Source: Streptomyces luteogriseus (GTDB taxonomy: Bacteria; Actinomycetota; Actinomycetes; Streptomycetales; Streptomycetaceae). From it: 64,000 bases of DNA. How positions within the stretch are numbered: position 1 is the first letter of the stretch; every line of letters starts with the position of its first letter. Below, piece after piece: positions 30,247 through 38,913 of this stretch. Where the stretch lies: positions 868,001 to 932,000 of the forward strand of contig NZ_JACHMS010000001.1 of NCBI RefSeq assembly GCF_014205055.1. The letters run 5' to 3'. The notes beneath the pieces were generated by a model, which did no database searches, was not told the origin of the DNA, and saw only the letters and a program-made list of their open reading frames with translations. A program made the position numbers and the translations under genes.

Positions 30247-31101
30247 CTAGAGCTCCGCTGCCGGGAGGTGGTCGGGCAGCACATGAGTGCGCCCGATCGG
30301 CACGATGAGCGGCCGGTCCCCGACCGGGTCGTCGATCACCCGGGCACGCAACCCGAAGGCCTCGTACAGCAGTTCGGCGGTGATGACGTCCCGTGGATGC
30401 CCCTGCGCCAGGATCGACCCCTCCCGCATCACCACGAGGTTGTCGCTGTAGCGGGTGGCCAGGTTCAGGTCGTGCAGCACCATGACGACGGTGCAGCCCG
30501 ACTCGTGCAGGTCGTCCACGAGGTCCAGGACATCCAGGGCGTGCGCCAGGTCCAGATAGGTCGTCGGCTCGTCCAGCAGCAGCAGATCGGTGCCCTGGGC
30601 CAGGGTCATCGAGATCCAGACGCGCTGGCGCTGCCCGCCGGACAGCGCGTCGACCGGGCGGTCGGCCAGGTCGGAGACCCCCGTCATGGCCAGGGCGCGC
30701 TCGACCACCTCGGCGTCGTCGGACGACCACTGCCGCAGCCAGCTCTGGTGCGGATGGCGACCCCTGGCAACCAGGTCGGCCACGGTCAGCCCCTCCGGCG
30801 CGACCGGCGCCTGCGGCAGCAGGCCAAGCTTCTTCGCCACGTCCCGCGTCCGGAGCCTGCCGATGTCCTCGCCGTCCAGCACCACCGCCCCCCTGGCCGG
30901 CTTGAGCAGCCGCGAAAGGGTCTTCAACAGGGTGGACTTCCCACAGCCGTTGGGGCCGATGATCGTGGTGATCACACCAGGCGGTATCGCCACGTCGAGT
31001 TCGTCGATGACGGCCCGGGCGCCGTAGCCGACCGTGACGCCTCGGGCTGCCAGCCGCGAGGTGCCGCCGACCGCGGCCTCGGTGACGGACTGTGCGACCA
31101 C
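30247..31101 (-). CDS. cchE: Ferric-siderophore ABC transporter ATPase (FecE/FepC type)
   Basis: 284 residues from GTG 31101, preceded by AAGGGGGGA. ATG 31140, touching the cchD stop (TAGATG), is an alternative that adds 13 residues. Walker A IIGPNGCGKSTLLKTL, signature [17 protein letters not shown], Walker B LLLLDEPTTYLDL and switch VLHDLNLATRY are all present. It powers uptake of ferric coelichelin through CchC and CchD. A half iron box lies just before the GTG start. Confidence 0.93.
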   Translation of the reverse strand: MVAQSVTEAAVGGTSRLAARGVTVGYGARAVIDELDVAIPPGVITTIIGPNGCGKSTLLKTLSRLLKPARGAVVLDGEDIGRLRTRDVAKKLGLLPQAPVAPEGLTVADLVARGRHPHQSWLRQWSSDDAEVVERALAMTGVSDLADRPVDALSGGQRQRVWISMTLAQGTDLLLLDEPTTYLDLAHALDVLDLVDDLHESGCTVVMVLHDLNLATRYSDNLVVMREGSILAQGHPRDVITAELLYEAFGLRARVIDDPVGDRPLIVPIGRTHVLPDHLPAAEL

Positions 31102-31115
31102 GGGTCCCCCCTTGC

Positions 31116-31130
31116 TTAGGTTCACCTGAC
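31116..31130. promoter_or_regulatory. Partial iron box upstream of cchE
   Basis: TTAGGTTCACCTGAC keeps the left part of the iron-box consensus only. It is 14 bp before the chosen cchE start. It could be a weak internal site or a decayed box. Confidence 0.4.
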
Positions 31131-31140
31131 TCTTGTACAT

Positions 31141-32202
31141 CTACCGCAGGTTCGCCCGCACCAGCAGATAGACGAGGAAGGGCCCGCCGATCGCGGCGGT
31201 GACCACACCGACCGGGAGCGAGACCGGCAGCGCCGTGCGCGCGACGAGGTCGGAGCCGATCAGCAGCAGCGCGCCCACCAGGCCCGAGGCCACCATCGGC
31301 GGCGTGGGGCAGCGCGCCAGACGCATCGCCACCTGCGGCGCCACCAGCGCGACGAACGGCACCGGCCCCGCCGCGCTCACCGCCACGCCGGCCAGCAGCA
31401 CCGCGCACAGCAGCAGCACCGCCCGCACTCTCGTGTACCGGACGCCCAGCCCGGCGGCGACCTCGTCGCCGAAGTGCATCGGCCTGAACTGGAAGGCGAC
31501 GCAGGCGACGACGAGCAGGAGGGCGAGCCCGCACCACAGGGCCGTCCAGACCTCGCCCCACGAACGGTCCTCCAGCGAGCCGACCAGCCACGCCTGGGCC
31601 CGGGCCACGTCCCGGATGTCGGCCGTGACCAGCAGCCAGGTCGTGATGGCCTCCATCACGGCGCTCACCGAGATGCCGATGAGGATCAGCCGGAAGCCGT
31701 CGACGCCGCGCCGCCACGCCAGGAAGTACACCAGCAGGCCCGTGCCGAGCCCGCCCGCGAGGGCCGCGGCCGGCAGTCCCACGGAGTCGACGACCGCCGC
31801 GGCGGTCCCGCCCGAGACGGTCACCAGGAACACCGCGACCGCGCTGGCGCCCGAGGTGATGCCCAGGACGTCCGGGCTGGCCAGCGGGTTGCGCGCGATG
31901 GACTGCGTGAGCGCTCCGGACACCCCGAGCGCGACGCCCACGACGAGCCCGGCGAGGGCGCGCGGCATCCGCAGGTCCATGATGATGAACCGGTCGACCT
32001 GCTCGCCCCGTCCGAGGATCGTGGCGATCACCTGCGGGAGGCCGATCGGGAAATCCCCGACGGCGATGGAGACGCAGAACAGCAGGAACGTGGCCGCCGC
32101 GAGCAGCAGTGTGACGCTCAGCAGCCAGGGCCGCCAGACGAACGACACCCGGCCGAGCCGCACACCGGACGGCAGCGACGGCTTCACATCGGTCACGTTC
32201 AT
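31141..32202 (-). CDS. cchD: Iron-siderophore ABC transporter permease (FecCD family)
   Basis: 353 residues from ATG 32202, overlapping the cchC stop as ATGA. Longer frames on this strand run through cchC and are artefacts. Motifs: RMPRALAGLVVGVALGVSGALTQSIARNPLASPDVLGITSGA, the FecCD hallmark, and GPVPFVALVAPQVAMRLA near the C-terminus contacting the ATPase. About 9-10 hydrophobic segments are present. It pairs with CchC to form the membrane channel. Confidence 0.92.
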   Translation of the reverse strand: MNVTDVKPSLPSGVRLGRVSFVWRPWLLSVTLLLAAATFLLFCVSIAVGDFPIGLPQVIATILGRGEQVDRFIIMDLRMPRALAGLVVGVALGVSGALTQSIARNPLASPDVLGITSGASAVAVFLVTVSGGTAAAVVDSVGLPAAALAGGLGTGLLVYFLAWRRGVDGFRLILIGISVSAVMEAITTWLLVTADIRDVARAQAWLVGSLEDRSWGEVWTALWCGLALLLVVACVAFQFRPMHFGDEVAAGLGVRYTRVRAVLLLCAVLLAGVAVSAAGPVPFVALVAPQVAMRLARCPTPPMVASGLVGALLLIGSDLVARTALPVSLPVGVVTAAIGGPFLVYLLVRANLR

Positions 32203-33260
32203 GCGTTCCTGAACTTTCCGCGCCAGACGAGAACCGCGAAGAAGGGGGCACCGAGCAGCGCCACGAGGACACCCGCGTCCAACTCCCCCGGCCGCACCAC
32301 CAGTCGGCCGACGATGTCGCAGAGCAGCAGCACGACCGCCCCGAGCAGCCCGGCGTACGGCACGAGCCAGCGGTAGTCGGGACCGGTCAGGTACCGGGCC
32401 ACGTGGGCCACCATCAGGCCGAGGAAGGCGATGGGGCCGCACGCGGCCGTCGCCGCGCCGGCCAGCAGGGTGATGGCGGTGATGCCGACGGTCCGGCTCA
32501 GCGCGATGTTCACGCCCAGGCCCCTGGCCACGTCGTCGCCCAGGTTGAGCAGGTTGAGGGAGGGCAGCGTGGTCAGGGCCAGCACCAGGCCGACGCCGAT
32601 GAACGCGCTCACCGGCCAGATGACGTCGAATCCGACACCGGCGAGGGAGCCCGCGTTCCAGAACCGCAGCGCGTTCAGCGACGCCTGGTTCGACAGCGCG
32701 ACCGCCGTGGTCATCGCCATGAGGAACACCGTGATCCCCTGCCCGGCCAGGGCGAGCGTCAACGGGTTGCCGGCGCCGCGGCCGATGCTCGCGAGACCGA
32801 ACACCACGACACCGGCGACCGCCGCGCCCGCGAAGGCGAACCAGACGTACTGGAACGGGTCGGAGAACCCGAACACGGCGATCACCGACACCACGGCGAA
32901 CGAGGCGCCGGTGTTCACCCCCAGCAGGCCCGTGTCGGCGATCGGGTTGCGCGTGTATCCCTGGATCAGCGCCCCGCCGACCCCCAGGGCGACACCCGCC
33001 ACGATCCCGAGCACCGTTCTGGGCACCCGTACGGTCTCCACGATGAGCCGGATCTCGGTGAGCCGCCGGTCGGACTCCGGGTCCGCGAACAGCCCGTGCC
33101 ACACCTCGGTGGGAGTCAACGCGCGTGCCCCGACGGCCAGTGACATCACCACGGCGATCACCAGGAGCGCCACGAGGATGCCCAGACCCACGGCCCGTCG
33201 CCGACGGGCCGGTGACGAGCCCCTGGTCGCGGGGCGCTCCACTACAGCAGTCGTGCCCAT
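32199..33260 (-). CDS. cchC: Iron-siderophore ABC transporter permease (FecCD family)
   Basis: 353 residues. RVPRTVLGIVAGVALGVGGALIQGYTRNPIADTGLLGVNTGAS is the FecCD signature, and GPIAFLGLMVAHVARYLTG the ATPase-coupling loop. It starts at ATG 33260, 57 bp after the cchB stop, with no iron box of its own, so it is probably cotranscribed with cchB. It is translationally coupled to cchD. Confidence 0.92.
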   Translation of the reverse strand: MGTTAVVERPATRGSSPARRRRAVGLGILVALLVIAVVMSLAVGARALTPTEVWHGLFADPESDRRLTEIRLIVETVRVPRTVLGIVAGVALGVGGALIQGYTRNPIADTGLLGVNTGASFAVVSVIAVFGFSDPFQYVWFAFAGAAVAGVVVFGLASIGRGAGNPLTLALAGQGITVFLMAMTTAVALSNQASLNALRFWNAGSLAGVGFDVIWPVSAFIGVGLVLALTTLPSLNLLNLGDDVARGLGVNIALSRTVGITAITLLAGAATAACGPIAFLGLMVAHVARYLTGPDYRWLVPYAGLLGAVVLLLCDIVGRLVVRPGELDAGVLVALLGAPFFAVLVWRGKFRNA

Positions 33261-33317
33261 GTCGACGTACGTTATCCCTTGCGCGGTCGGCGACTTGACG
33301 GGACGGTTCCTTCCGGC

Positions 33318-34670
33318 CTAGCGGGCCGCGCTGCCACCGTCGGCGAGCGTTCGCGCCTGGTCCGCGGCGGGCCCGGCCACGCGGCCGAGGAGCGAGTCCA
33401 GTATCTCGCCCACCCTGATGGCGGTGTTGGAGAGCAGCGACGAGGTGATGCCGTGCGTGTGCTCCGTGCCGCCCTGGAGGTAGACACCGCAGCGCAGGGT
33501 GGGGTCGGTCGCGATGCTCCAGTCGCGCTCCACGCGGACGCGGCCCTCGTCGTCGCGCAGGCAGCGGTCGGCGACCTCGCCGAGCAGGCTCGTGGGGTCG
33601 ACGGGGCTGTATCCGGTGGCGAAGACGACGACGTCCGCCTCGAGGTGGGTGTCCTCGCCGGTCACGAGGGATGTGACCGTGGCGCGGACACTCGACGGCG
33701 TCTCCTTGACGCCGGTGAGCCGGGAGACGTTGAGGAACCGCAGGCGCTCGGTGCCGAGCACCTTCTCCCGGTACGACTGCCGGTAGAGGTCGTCGATCAG
33801 GTCGATGTCCACCACGGAGTAGTTGGTGTTGCCGTGGTAGTCCATCAGCCGACGCTTGACGTCCTCGGGGGCGGCGAAGTACTCGTCGACGGCCTGGGGG
33901 TCGAAGATCCGGTTGGCGAAGCTGCTGTCGTCTGCGGGGCTGTAGCCGTACCGGGAGAAGACGGCGCAGACCTCGGCCTCGGGGAAGCGGCGATGCAGGT
34001 AGGCGACGTTCTCGGCGGCGCTCTGACCGGCGCCCACGACAACGAACCGGGAGGGCGAGGAACCCTCCAACTCATCTACCCTGGCGAGCAGTTCGGAGTT
34101 GTGCCAGACGCGTTCGCCGCGCTCCACGCCCTCCGGCATCAGGGGGCGCAGGCCGGTGCCGATGACGAGGTTGCGGGCGCGGTGGACCTCGAGGCCGCCG
34201 CCCGAGCGGACGGTCACCTCCAGGTGCTCCACGACGCCGTCCCGGGTGACGGGCGCGACGCCGACGACCTCGTGGCCGTAGGAGACCATGTCGTCGACCT
34301 GGGCCGCGGCCCACTCGAAGTAGTCGTGGAACTCCACGCGCAGCGGGAACAGGTTCTTGTGGTTGATGAAGTCGATCAGCCGGCCCTTGCTCTGCAGGTA
34401 GCAGAGGAAGCTGTACTCGCTGGCCGGGTTCCGCAGCGTCACCAGGTCCTTGAGGAAGGAGACCTGCATGGTGGCGTCGTCGATGAGCATGCCGCGGTGC
34501 CAGCCGAAGCGGGGCTGCTGCTCGAAGAAGTGAGCGGTGACCGCCTCGTGCCTGCCGACGCGGTTGTTGTGCTCGCGGAGCGCGATCGCCATGGCCACAT
34601 TGGACGGCCCGAAGCCGATACCGATCAGGTCGTGGACCGGTGGTGCGTCACCAGGAAGAACCTGCGACAT
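33318..34670 (-). CDS. cchB: L-ornithine N5-monooxygenase
   Basis: 450 residues, the usual size. DLIGIGFGPSNVAMAIAL is the FAD motif near the N-terminus, RFGWHRGMLIDDATMQVSFLKDLVTLRNP the substrate/FAD region, RFVVVGAGQSAAENVAYL the NADPH motif, and VVFATGYSP the late conserved block. The enzyme hydroxylates the delta-amino group of ornithine to give the hydroxamate precursor. It heads a cchB-C-D unit with an iron box 87 bp upstream. Confidence 0.95.
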   Translation of the reverse strand: MSQVLPGDAPPVHDLIGIGFGPSNVAMAIALREHNNRVGRHEAVTAHFFEQQPRFGWHRGMLIDDATMQVSFLKDLVTLRNPASEYSFLCYLQSKGRLIDFINHKNLFPLRVEFHDYFEWAAAQVDDMVSYGHEVVGVAPVTRDGVVEHLEVTVRSGGGLEVHRARNLVIGTGLRPLMPEGVERGERVWHNSELLARVDELEGSSPSRFVVVGAGQSAAENVAYLHRRFPEAEVCAVFSRYGYSPADDSSFANRIFDPQAVDEYFAAPEDVKRRLMDYHGNTNYSVVDIDLIDDLYRQSYREKVLGTERLRFLNVSRLTGVKETPSSVRATVTSLVTGEDTHLEADVVVFATGYSPVDPTSLLGEVADRCLRDDEGRVRVERDWSIATDPTLRCGVYLQGGTEHTHGITSSLLSNTAIRVGEILDSLLGRVAGPAADQARTLADGGSAAR

Positions 34671-34756
34671 GTCACTCCCATCGTGCGGGGCAGCCGCGTG
34701 TCAGGTGTGGAGGGGACGAAAGGCGGGCATGCCAACGAGGCGGCACGCCAAGGAAC

Positions 34757-34775
34757 TTAGGTGAGCCTAAGCTAA
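34757..34775. promoter_or_regulatory. Iron box upstream of cchB
   Basis: TTAGGTGAGCCTAAGCTAA is a close match to the DmdR1/IdeR consensus, in the divergent region between cchB and cchA. Confidence 0.85.
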
Positions 34776-34860
34776 ACGGGTTGAGGTGTCGACAGGGCAA
34801 AACGGACACCCCTTGGATCGGGTTCCGTCAACTGAGCCATCCTGCACACCCGTTGCGGAC

Positions 34861-34879
34861 TAAGGTAAGCCTTGCTTTA
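34861..34879. promoter_or_regulatory. Iron box upstream of cchA
   Basis: TAAGGTAAGCCTTGCTTTA lies 39 bp before the cchA start. It is a weaker match than the cchB box but correctly placed; the two divergent genes each have their own box. Confidence 0.75.
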
Positions 34880-34917
34880 CTTGCGTCGGTCAACACCTTG
34901 CTCTGAGGAGGAACCCC

Positions 34918-35865
34918 ATGCGGGTCGTCATGTTCGGTTACCAGACCTGGGGGCATCGCACCCTGCAAGCCCTCCTGGAGTCCGAGCACGACGTCGTGCT
35001 GGTCGTCACCCACCCCAAGAGCGAGCACGCCTACGAGAAGATCTGGAGCGACTCCGTCGCCGACCTCGCCGAGGAACACGGCGTGCCGGTGCTCATCCGC
35101 AACCGCCCGGACGACGACGAGCTGTTCGAGCGCCTCAAGGAGGCCGACCCGGACATCATCGTGGCCAACAACTGGCGCACCTGGATCCCCCCGCGCATCT
35201 TCGGCCTGCCGCGGCACGGCACGCTGAACGTGCACGACTCCCTGCTGCCGAAGTACGCCGGATTCTCCCCGCTGATCTGGGCGCTCATCAACGGCGAGCC
35301 CGAAGTGGGCGTCACGGCGCACATGATGAACGACGAGCTCGACGCCGGCGACATCGTCCGGCAGGAGGCGGTTCCGGTCGGTCCGACGGACACGGCCACC
35401 GACCTCTTCCACAAGACCGTCGACCTCATCGCCCCCGTCACCATCGGCGCACTCGGCCTCATCGCCTCCGGCCGGACCGAGTTCACCAAGCAGGACCGCT
35501 CCCAGGCGTCCTTCTTCCACAAGCGCGCCGACGAGGACAGCCGCATCGACTGGAGCTGGCCGGCCGAGGACCTGGAGCGCCTGGTGCGCGCCCAGTCCGA
35601 GCCCTACCCCAGCGCCTACACCTTCCACCGGGGCAAGCGGCTCGAGATCCTGGCCTCGTTCGTCTCCGAGGGCCGCTACGGCGGCACACCCGGCCGCATC
35701 TTCTACCGCGAGGGCGACGGTGTGGTGATCGTCGCCGGTGCCGACGCCCGGACCGGACGCAACCGCGGCCTCGCCATCACGCGCGTACGCACCGAGGACG
35801 GCCGGGAGTTGCCCGCGGCCGAGTACTTCACCTCCATGGGCGGCTACCTCACCGACCGCCCCTGA
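34918..35865 (+). CDS. cchA: Hydroxyornithine formyltransferase
   Basis: 315 residues of the methionyl-tRNA formyltransferase superfamily. NVHDSLLPKYAGFSPLIWAL contains the catalytic Asn-His pair, and DAGDIVRQEAVPV the conserved Asp. The C-terminal domain begins near SQASFFHKR. GAGGAGG precedes ATG 34918. It transfers a formyl group from N10-formyl-tetrahydrofolate to hydroxyornithine, giving the unit loaded by CchH A1. It is a single-gene unit ending at strong hairpins. Confidence 0.94.
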   Translation: MRVVMFGYQTWGHRTLQALLESEHDVVLVVTHPKSEHAYEKIWSDSVADLAEEHGVPVLIRNRPDDDELFERLKEADPDIIVANNWRTWIPPRIFGLPRHGTLNVHDSLLPKYAGFSPLIWALINGEPEVGVTAHMMNDELDAGDIVRQEAVPVGPTDTATDLFHKTVDLIAPVTIGALGLIASGRTEFTKQDRSQASFFHKRADEDSRIDWSWPAEDLERLVRAQSEPYPSAYTFHRGKRLEILASFVSEGRYGGTPGRIFYREGDGVVIVAGADARTGRNRGLAITRVRTEDGRELPAAEYFTSMGGYLTDRP

Positions 35866-35868
35866 CGT

Positions 35869-35938
35869 GCCGGCCCCGGTACGGTCCCGGGGCCGGCCGA
35901 CGTCACCGCCGCGCGGACCCGGTCCGCGCGGCGGTGAC
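35869..35938. terminator. Two consecutive perfect hairpins after cchA
   Basis: GCCGGCCCCGG (35869-35879) pairs with 35887-35897 around a 7-nt loop. Directly after it, an 18-nt arm at 35902-35919 pairs perfectly with 35921-35938. There is no U-tract, as is usual in Streptomyces. They mark the right end of the siderophore island. Confidence 0.8.
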
Positions 35939-36028
35939 CGCGCGCGCGATACCCCCGCCTCCCGCTCCCAAGTGGCCGATTTCCGAACGGCGTTCACAGC
36001 GTGGGCACAGCCGGGCTACCGTTCACGC

Positions 36029-36508
36029 ATGACGCCCCCCAGCGTGCTGAACCTCAGCGCGTACCTGATGTACGCGACGGGAAAGGCCGCCCGCCGCACC
36101 CTGTCGGAGAAGCTCACCGCGAGGGGGCTGCGGTTGTGGCATCTGACCGTCCTGACCCTGGTCGCCGACCTCGGTGCGCAGCCCAAGGGCGTGCTGGCCG
36201 CCCGGCTGGACATGAACGCCAGTGACCTCGCGAGGATCGTGAAGGATCTGGCCGACGCCGGGCAGGTCGAGTGCGTCCGCAGCCTCGCCGACCGCCGCCG
36301 CGTCGACGTCCGCATCACCCCGGAGGGCAGGAGTGCCCTCGACCACCTCAACGCCGACATCGCCTCCGCGGACGACGACATCCTGACGCCGCTGAACGAG
36401 GCCGAACGCGAGCAACTCGCCTCCCTGCTGCGGCGCGTGCACGCCCACCACGAAGGGACGGGCCCCGCCGCCGGGTCGCGGGCGGCTGCTCAGGCCCGCC
36501 AGGCGTAA
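36029..36508 (+). CDS. MarR-family transcriptional regulator
   Basis: 159 residues. The winged-helix core has LRLWHLTVLTLVADLGAQPKGVLAARLDMNASDLARIVKDL and the wing CVRSLADRRRVDVRITPEGR, characteristic of MarR. ATG 36029 has a poor Shine-Dalgarno sequence. It is isolated: hairpins separate it from cchA, and it overlaps the 3' end of the response-regulator gene tail to tail by 19 bp. The target is unknown. Confidence 0.85.
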   Translation: MTPPSVLNLSAYLMYATGKAARRTLSEKLTARGLRLWHLTVLTLVADLGAQPKGVLAARLDMNASDLARIVKDLADAGQVECVRSLADRRRVDVRITPEGRSALDHLNADIASADDDILTPLNEAEREQLASLLRRVHAHHEGTGPAAGSRAAAQARQA

Positions 36509-37191
36509 CGGCGTTCGGGCCGGCCGGTGGCGCCGTATCGCAGGGACACCTCCGCGCTGCCCGTGCCGTGGAAGTGCTCCAGGTAGCGGCGGGCACTCAC
36601 CCGGGACACACCGGTCAGGGCCGCGCACTCGGTGGCGGACAGGGTGCCGTCCGCCTCGCGCAGGGCCCGTTCGACGAGTTCGGCGGTCTCCACGCTCATG
36701 CCCTTGGGCAGGATGTGTGCCGGGGCGGGGACGAACGCGCCGGCCAGGACGCGGTCCACGTCCGCCTGCCCCCGGACCACCGCGGTGAGCAGCCTGCCCC
36801 GCTGGGCGGCGTATCTCTCCAGGCGCAGACGCAGATCCTCGAAGTCGAAGGGCTTGAGGAGGTAGTCGACCACGCCGCGGCGGACCGCGCCGCGTACGGT
36901 GTCGGCCTCCGTCGCCGCGCTGATGACCATGACGTCGCAGTCATGGCCCGCGGCGCGCAGCCTGGGAATGACGTCGAGTCCGAAGAGGTCGGGCAGGTAC
37001 AGGTCGAGCAGGACGAGATCGGGGCGCAGTTCGTCGACCGCCTCGACGGCCTGCTCCCCCGTGTGGGCCGTGCCGACGACGCGGAACGGCTCGACGCGTT
37101 CGACGAACGCGCGGTGGACGCGGGCCACCATGAAGTCGTCGTCGACCACGAGGACGTCGATCGCGCCCGCCTTGTCGCTCGCCTCGGTCAT
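36490..37191 (-). CDS. Response regulator, CitB/DcuR family
   Basis: 233 residues. The receiver domain has acidic DDD at about 17-19, phospho-acceptor D63 (LVLLDLYLPDLFG) and K113 (YLLKPF). The C-terminal part, about 165-215, is a helix-turn-helix (LSATECAALTGVSRVSARRYL), as in transcriptional regulators of di/tricarboxylate sensing. ATG overlaps the kinase stop as ATGA, so the pair is coupled. Confidence 0.9.
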   Translation of the reverse strand: MTEASDKAGAIDVLVVDDDFMVARVHRAFVERVEPFRVVGTAHTGEQAVEAVDELRPDLVLLDLYLPDLFGLDVIPRLRAAGHDCDVMVISAATEADTVRGAVRRGVVDYLLKPFDFEDLRLRLERYAAQRGRLLTAVVRGQADVDRVLAGAFVPAPAHILPKGMSVETAELVERALREADGTLSATECAALTGVSRVSARRYLEHFHGTGSAEVSLRYGATGRPERRYAWRA

Positions 37192-38861
37192 GGGGCCGCT
37201 CCTTCCGCCACCGTGCCGGTGCGGTGGCCGACGGTCATGCGTGCGGTGAACACGGCCCCTTCGGGGGTGTTGGCCACCGAGATCTCTCCCCCGTGCCGTT
37301 CGCAGACCAGCTTGGTCAGGGCCAGTCCGATGCCGCGCTCGCCCTCGCGGGCGGCCTTGGTGGTGAAACCGTGGGAGAACACCTCGCGGGCCAGCTCGGG
37401 AGCGACCCCGGGCCCGGAGTCGCGGACCGCGATCTCCACGCTGGAGGCGTCCTGCCGCAGCGCGACCTCCACCCAGGCGTCGTCCCGGGCCGCGGCGGCG
37501 TCGACGGCGTTGTCCACCAGATTGCCCACCACGGTCGCCACATCGGCGGCGTCCTCCGGGGCGAGGCGCTCCAGCGCGGTGTCGTCCGAGATCCGCAGGC
37601 TGACCTTCCGCTCGGCGGCGAGGGACGCCTTGGCCATCAGCAGCGCGGCCACCGCGGTGTCCCGGACACGGCGGCTGAGGGTGACGTCCAGGGACTGGCG
37701 GTGCCGGCTCAACGCGCGGATGTAGCTGACGACTTCGTCCTGCTCACCGATCTGGATCAGCCCGGAGATGGTGTGCAGCTGGTTGGCGAACTCGTGCGCC
37801 TGTGCGCGCAGCAGTTCGGAGGAGCTGCGGAAGGATCCGATCTCCCGCTCCAGCCGGGCGAGTTCGGTGCGGTCGCGCAGGGTGGTGACCGAGCCGAGGG
37901 GCCGGTCGTCCTTGGTGACGGTCATCCGGTTCATCACCAGGACCCGGCCGTGGCGCACGACGACCTCGTCGCGCTCGCCCGCGGCCGTGCCGGACAGCAC
38001 GTCGCGCAGCCGGCCGTCGATGCCGAGGCCTTCCAGGCTCTGTCCTACGCAGTCCTCGGGCAGGCCGAGCAGCCGGCGCCCCATGTCGTTGACGAGGGTG
38101 AGCCGGTGCTGCGGGTCCAGGGCGATCACCCCCTCGGCGATCCCGTACAGCATCGCCTCCCGGTGCTCGGCGAGCCCGGCGATCTCGCCCGGCTCCAGTC
38201 CGAGGGTCTGGCGTTTCACCCTTCGGGCCAGCAGCCAGGAGCCGGCGACGCCGAGTCCGCTGGCGATGCCCAGGTAGGCGAGCAGATAGGAGGAGGCGCC
38301 GCTGAGCCGCTGCCACACCGTCGGGTCGGCCTCGCCGATCATCACCGTGCCGAGGATCCGGCCCAGGTTCTCCTCCGTGGCCCCGAGGACGGGCACCTGG
38401 GCGGCCAGCTCGCGCTCGCCGTCCAGGGTCAGCTGCCCGGACCAGCCGCGCCCCCGGGCGGTCCCCGGCCCGAGCCGCATGCGCTCGCCGACGAGCGTGG
38501 GGTTCGTGGAGCTGACGATCCGCCCGGCCCCGTCGGCCACCGACACCGACGTGACCCCCGACTGGGCCTGTGTGGCGAGCACCAGTGGGGCGAGCGCCTC
38601 GCCCGGCGCGGGGCGCACCAGCTGGCTGCGCACCAGCGGGTTGGCGGCCAGCTGCTCGGCTAGCGCGCTCACCCGGCGCCCCTCGACGCGGTTGAAGGTG
38701 GCCTGCGACTGGGCGAGGGAGACCGCGGCGACAGCCAGCAGCACCACCACGACGATGGCGAGCTGGAGCACCAGCATCTCGCCCGCGAGCGAATGGCGAC
38801 GAAAGGTGGCGACCACGACGAACTCAATCTCCGATGCCGCCGCCGGGGGGGGGCGGCTCAT
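37188..38861 (-). CDS. Sensor histidine kinase, CitA/DcuS type
   Basis: 557 residues: TM1 about 28-50, extracytoplasmic sensor about 51-190, TM2 about 192-212, PAS about 230-330, phosphoacceptor helix RAQAHEFANQLHTISGLIQIG, then ATPase with VVGNLVDNAVDAA (N box), RDSGPGVAPE (G1) and GERGIGLALTKL (G2). The PDC-type sensor and H-box resemble carboxylate sensors. ATG 38861 follows a G-rich run; GTG 38816 is a shorter alternative. It is probably cotranscribed after the lipoprotein gene. The ligand is unknown. Confidence 0.9.
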   Translation of the reverse strand: MSRPPPAAASEIEFVVVATFRRHSLAGEMLVLQLAIVVVVLLAVAAVSLAQSQATFNRVEGRRVSALAEQLAANPLVRSQLVRPAPGEALAPLVLATQAQSGVTSVSVADGAGRIVSSTNPTLVGERMRLGPGTARGRGWSGQLTLDGERELAAQVPVLGATEENLGRILGTVMIGEADPTVWQRLSGASSYLLAYLGIASGLGVAGSWLLARRVKRQTLGLEPGEIAGLAEHREAMLYGIAEGVIALDPQHRLTLVNDMGRRLLGLPEDCVGQSLEGLGIDGRLRDVLSGTAAGERDEVVVRHGRVLVMNRMTVTKDDRPLGSVTTLRDRTELARLEREIGSFRSSSELLRAQAHEFANQLHTISGLIQIGEQDEVVSYIRALSRHRQSLDVTLSRRVRDTAVAALLMAKASLAAERKVSLRISDDTALERLAPEDAADVATVVGNLVDNAVDAAAARDDAWVEVALRQDASSVEIAVRDSGPGVAPELAREVFSHGFTTKAAREGERGIGLALTKLVCERHGGEISVANTPEGAVFTARMTVGHRTGTVAEGAAP

Positions 38862-38913
38862 GTGCCGAGCCGCACCATCATGACGCCCACCAGCCGAAAT
38901 CGAAAGAGAGCTG

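Noticed and set aside
36029..36508. MarR protein as a regulator of the siderophore cluster
   Set aside because: Two strong hairpins separate it from cchA, and the cluster already has iron boxes; no MarR-type operator was seen near cch promoters.
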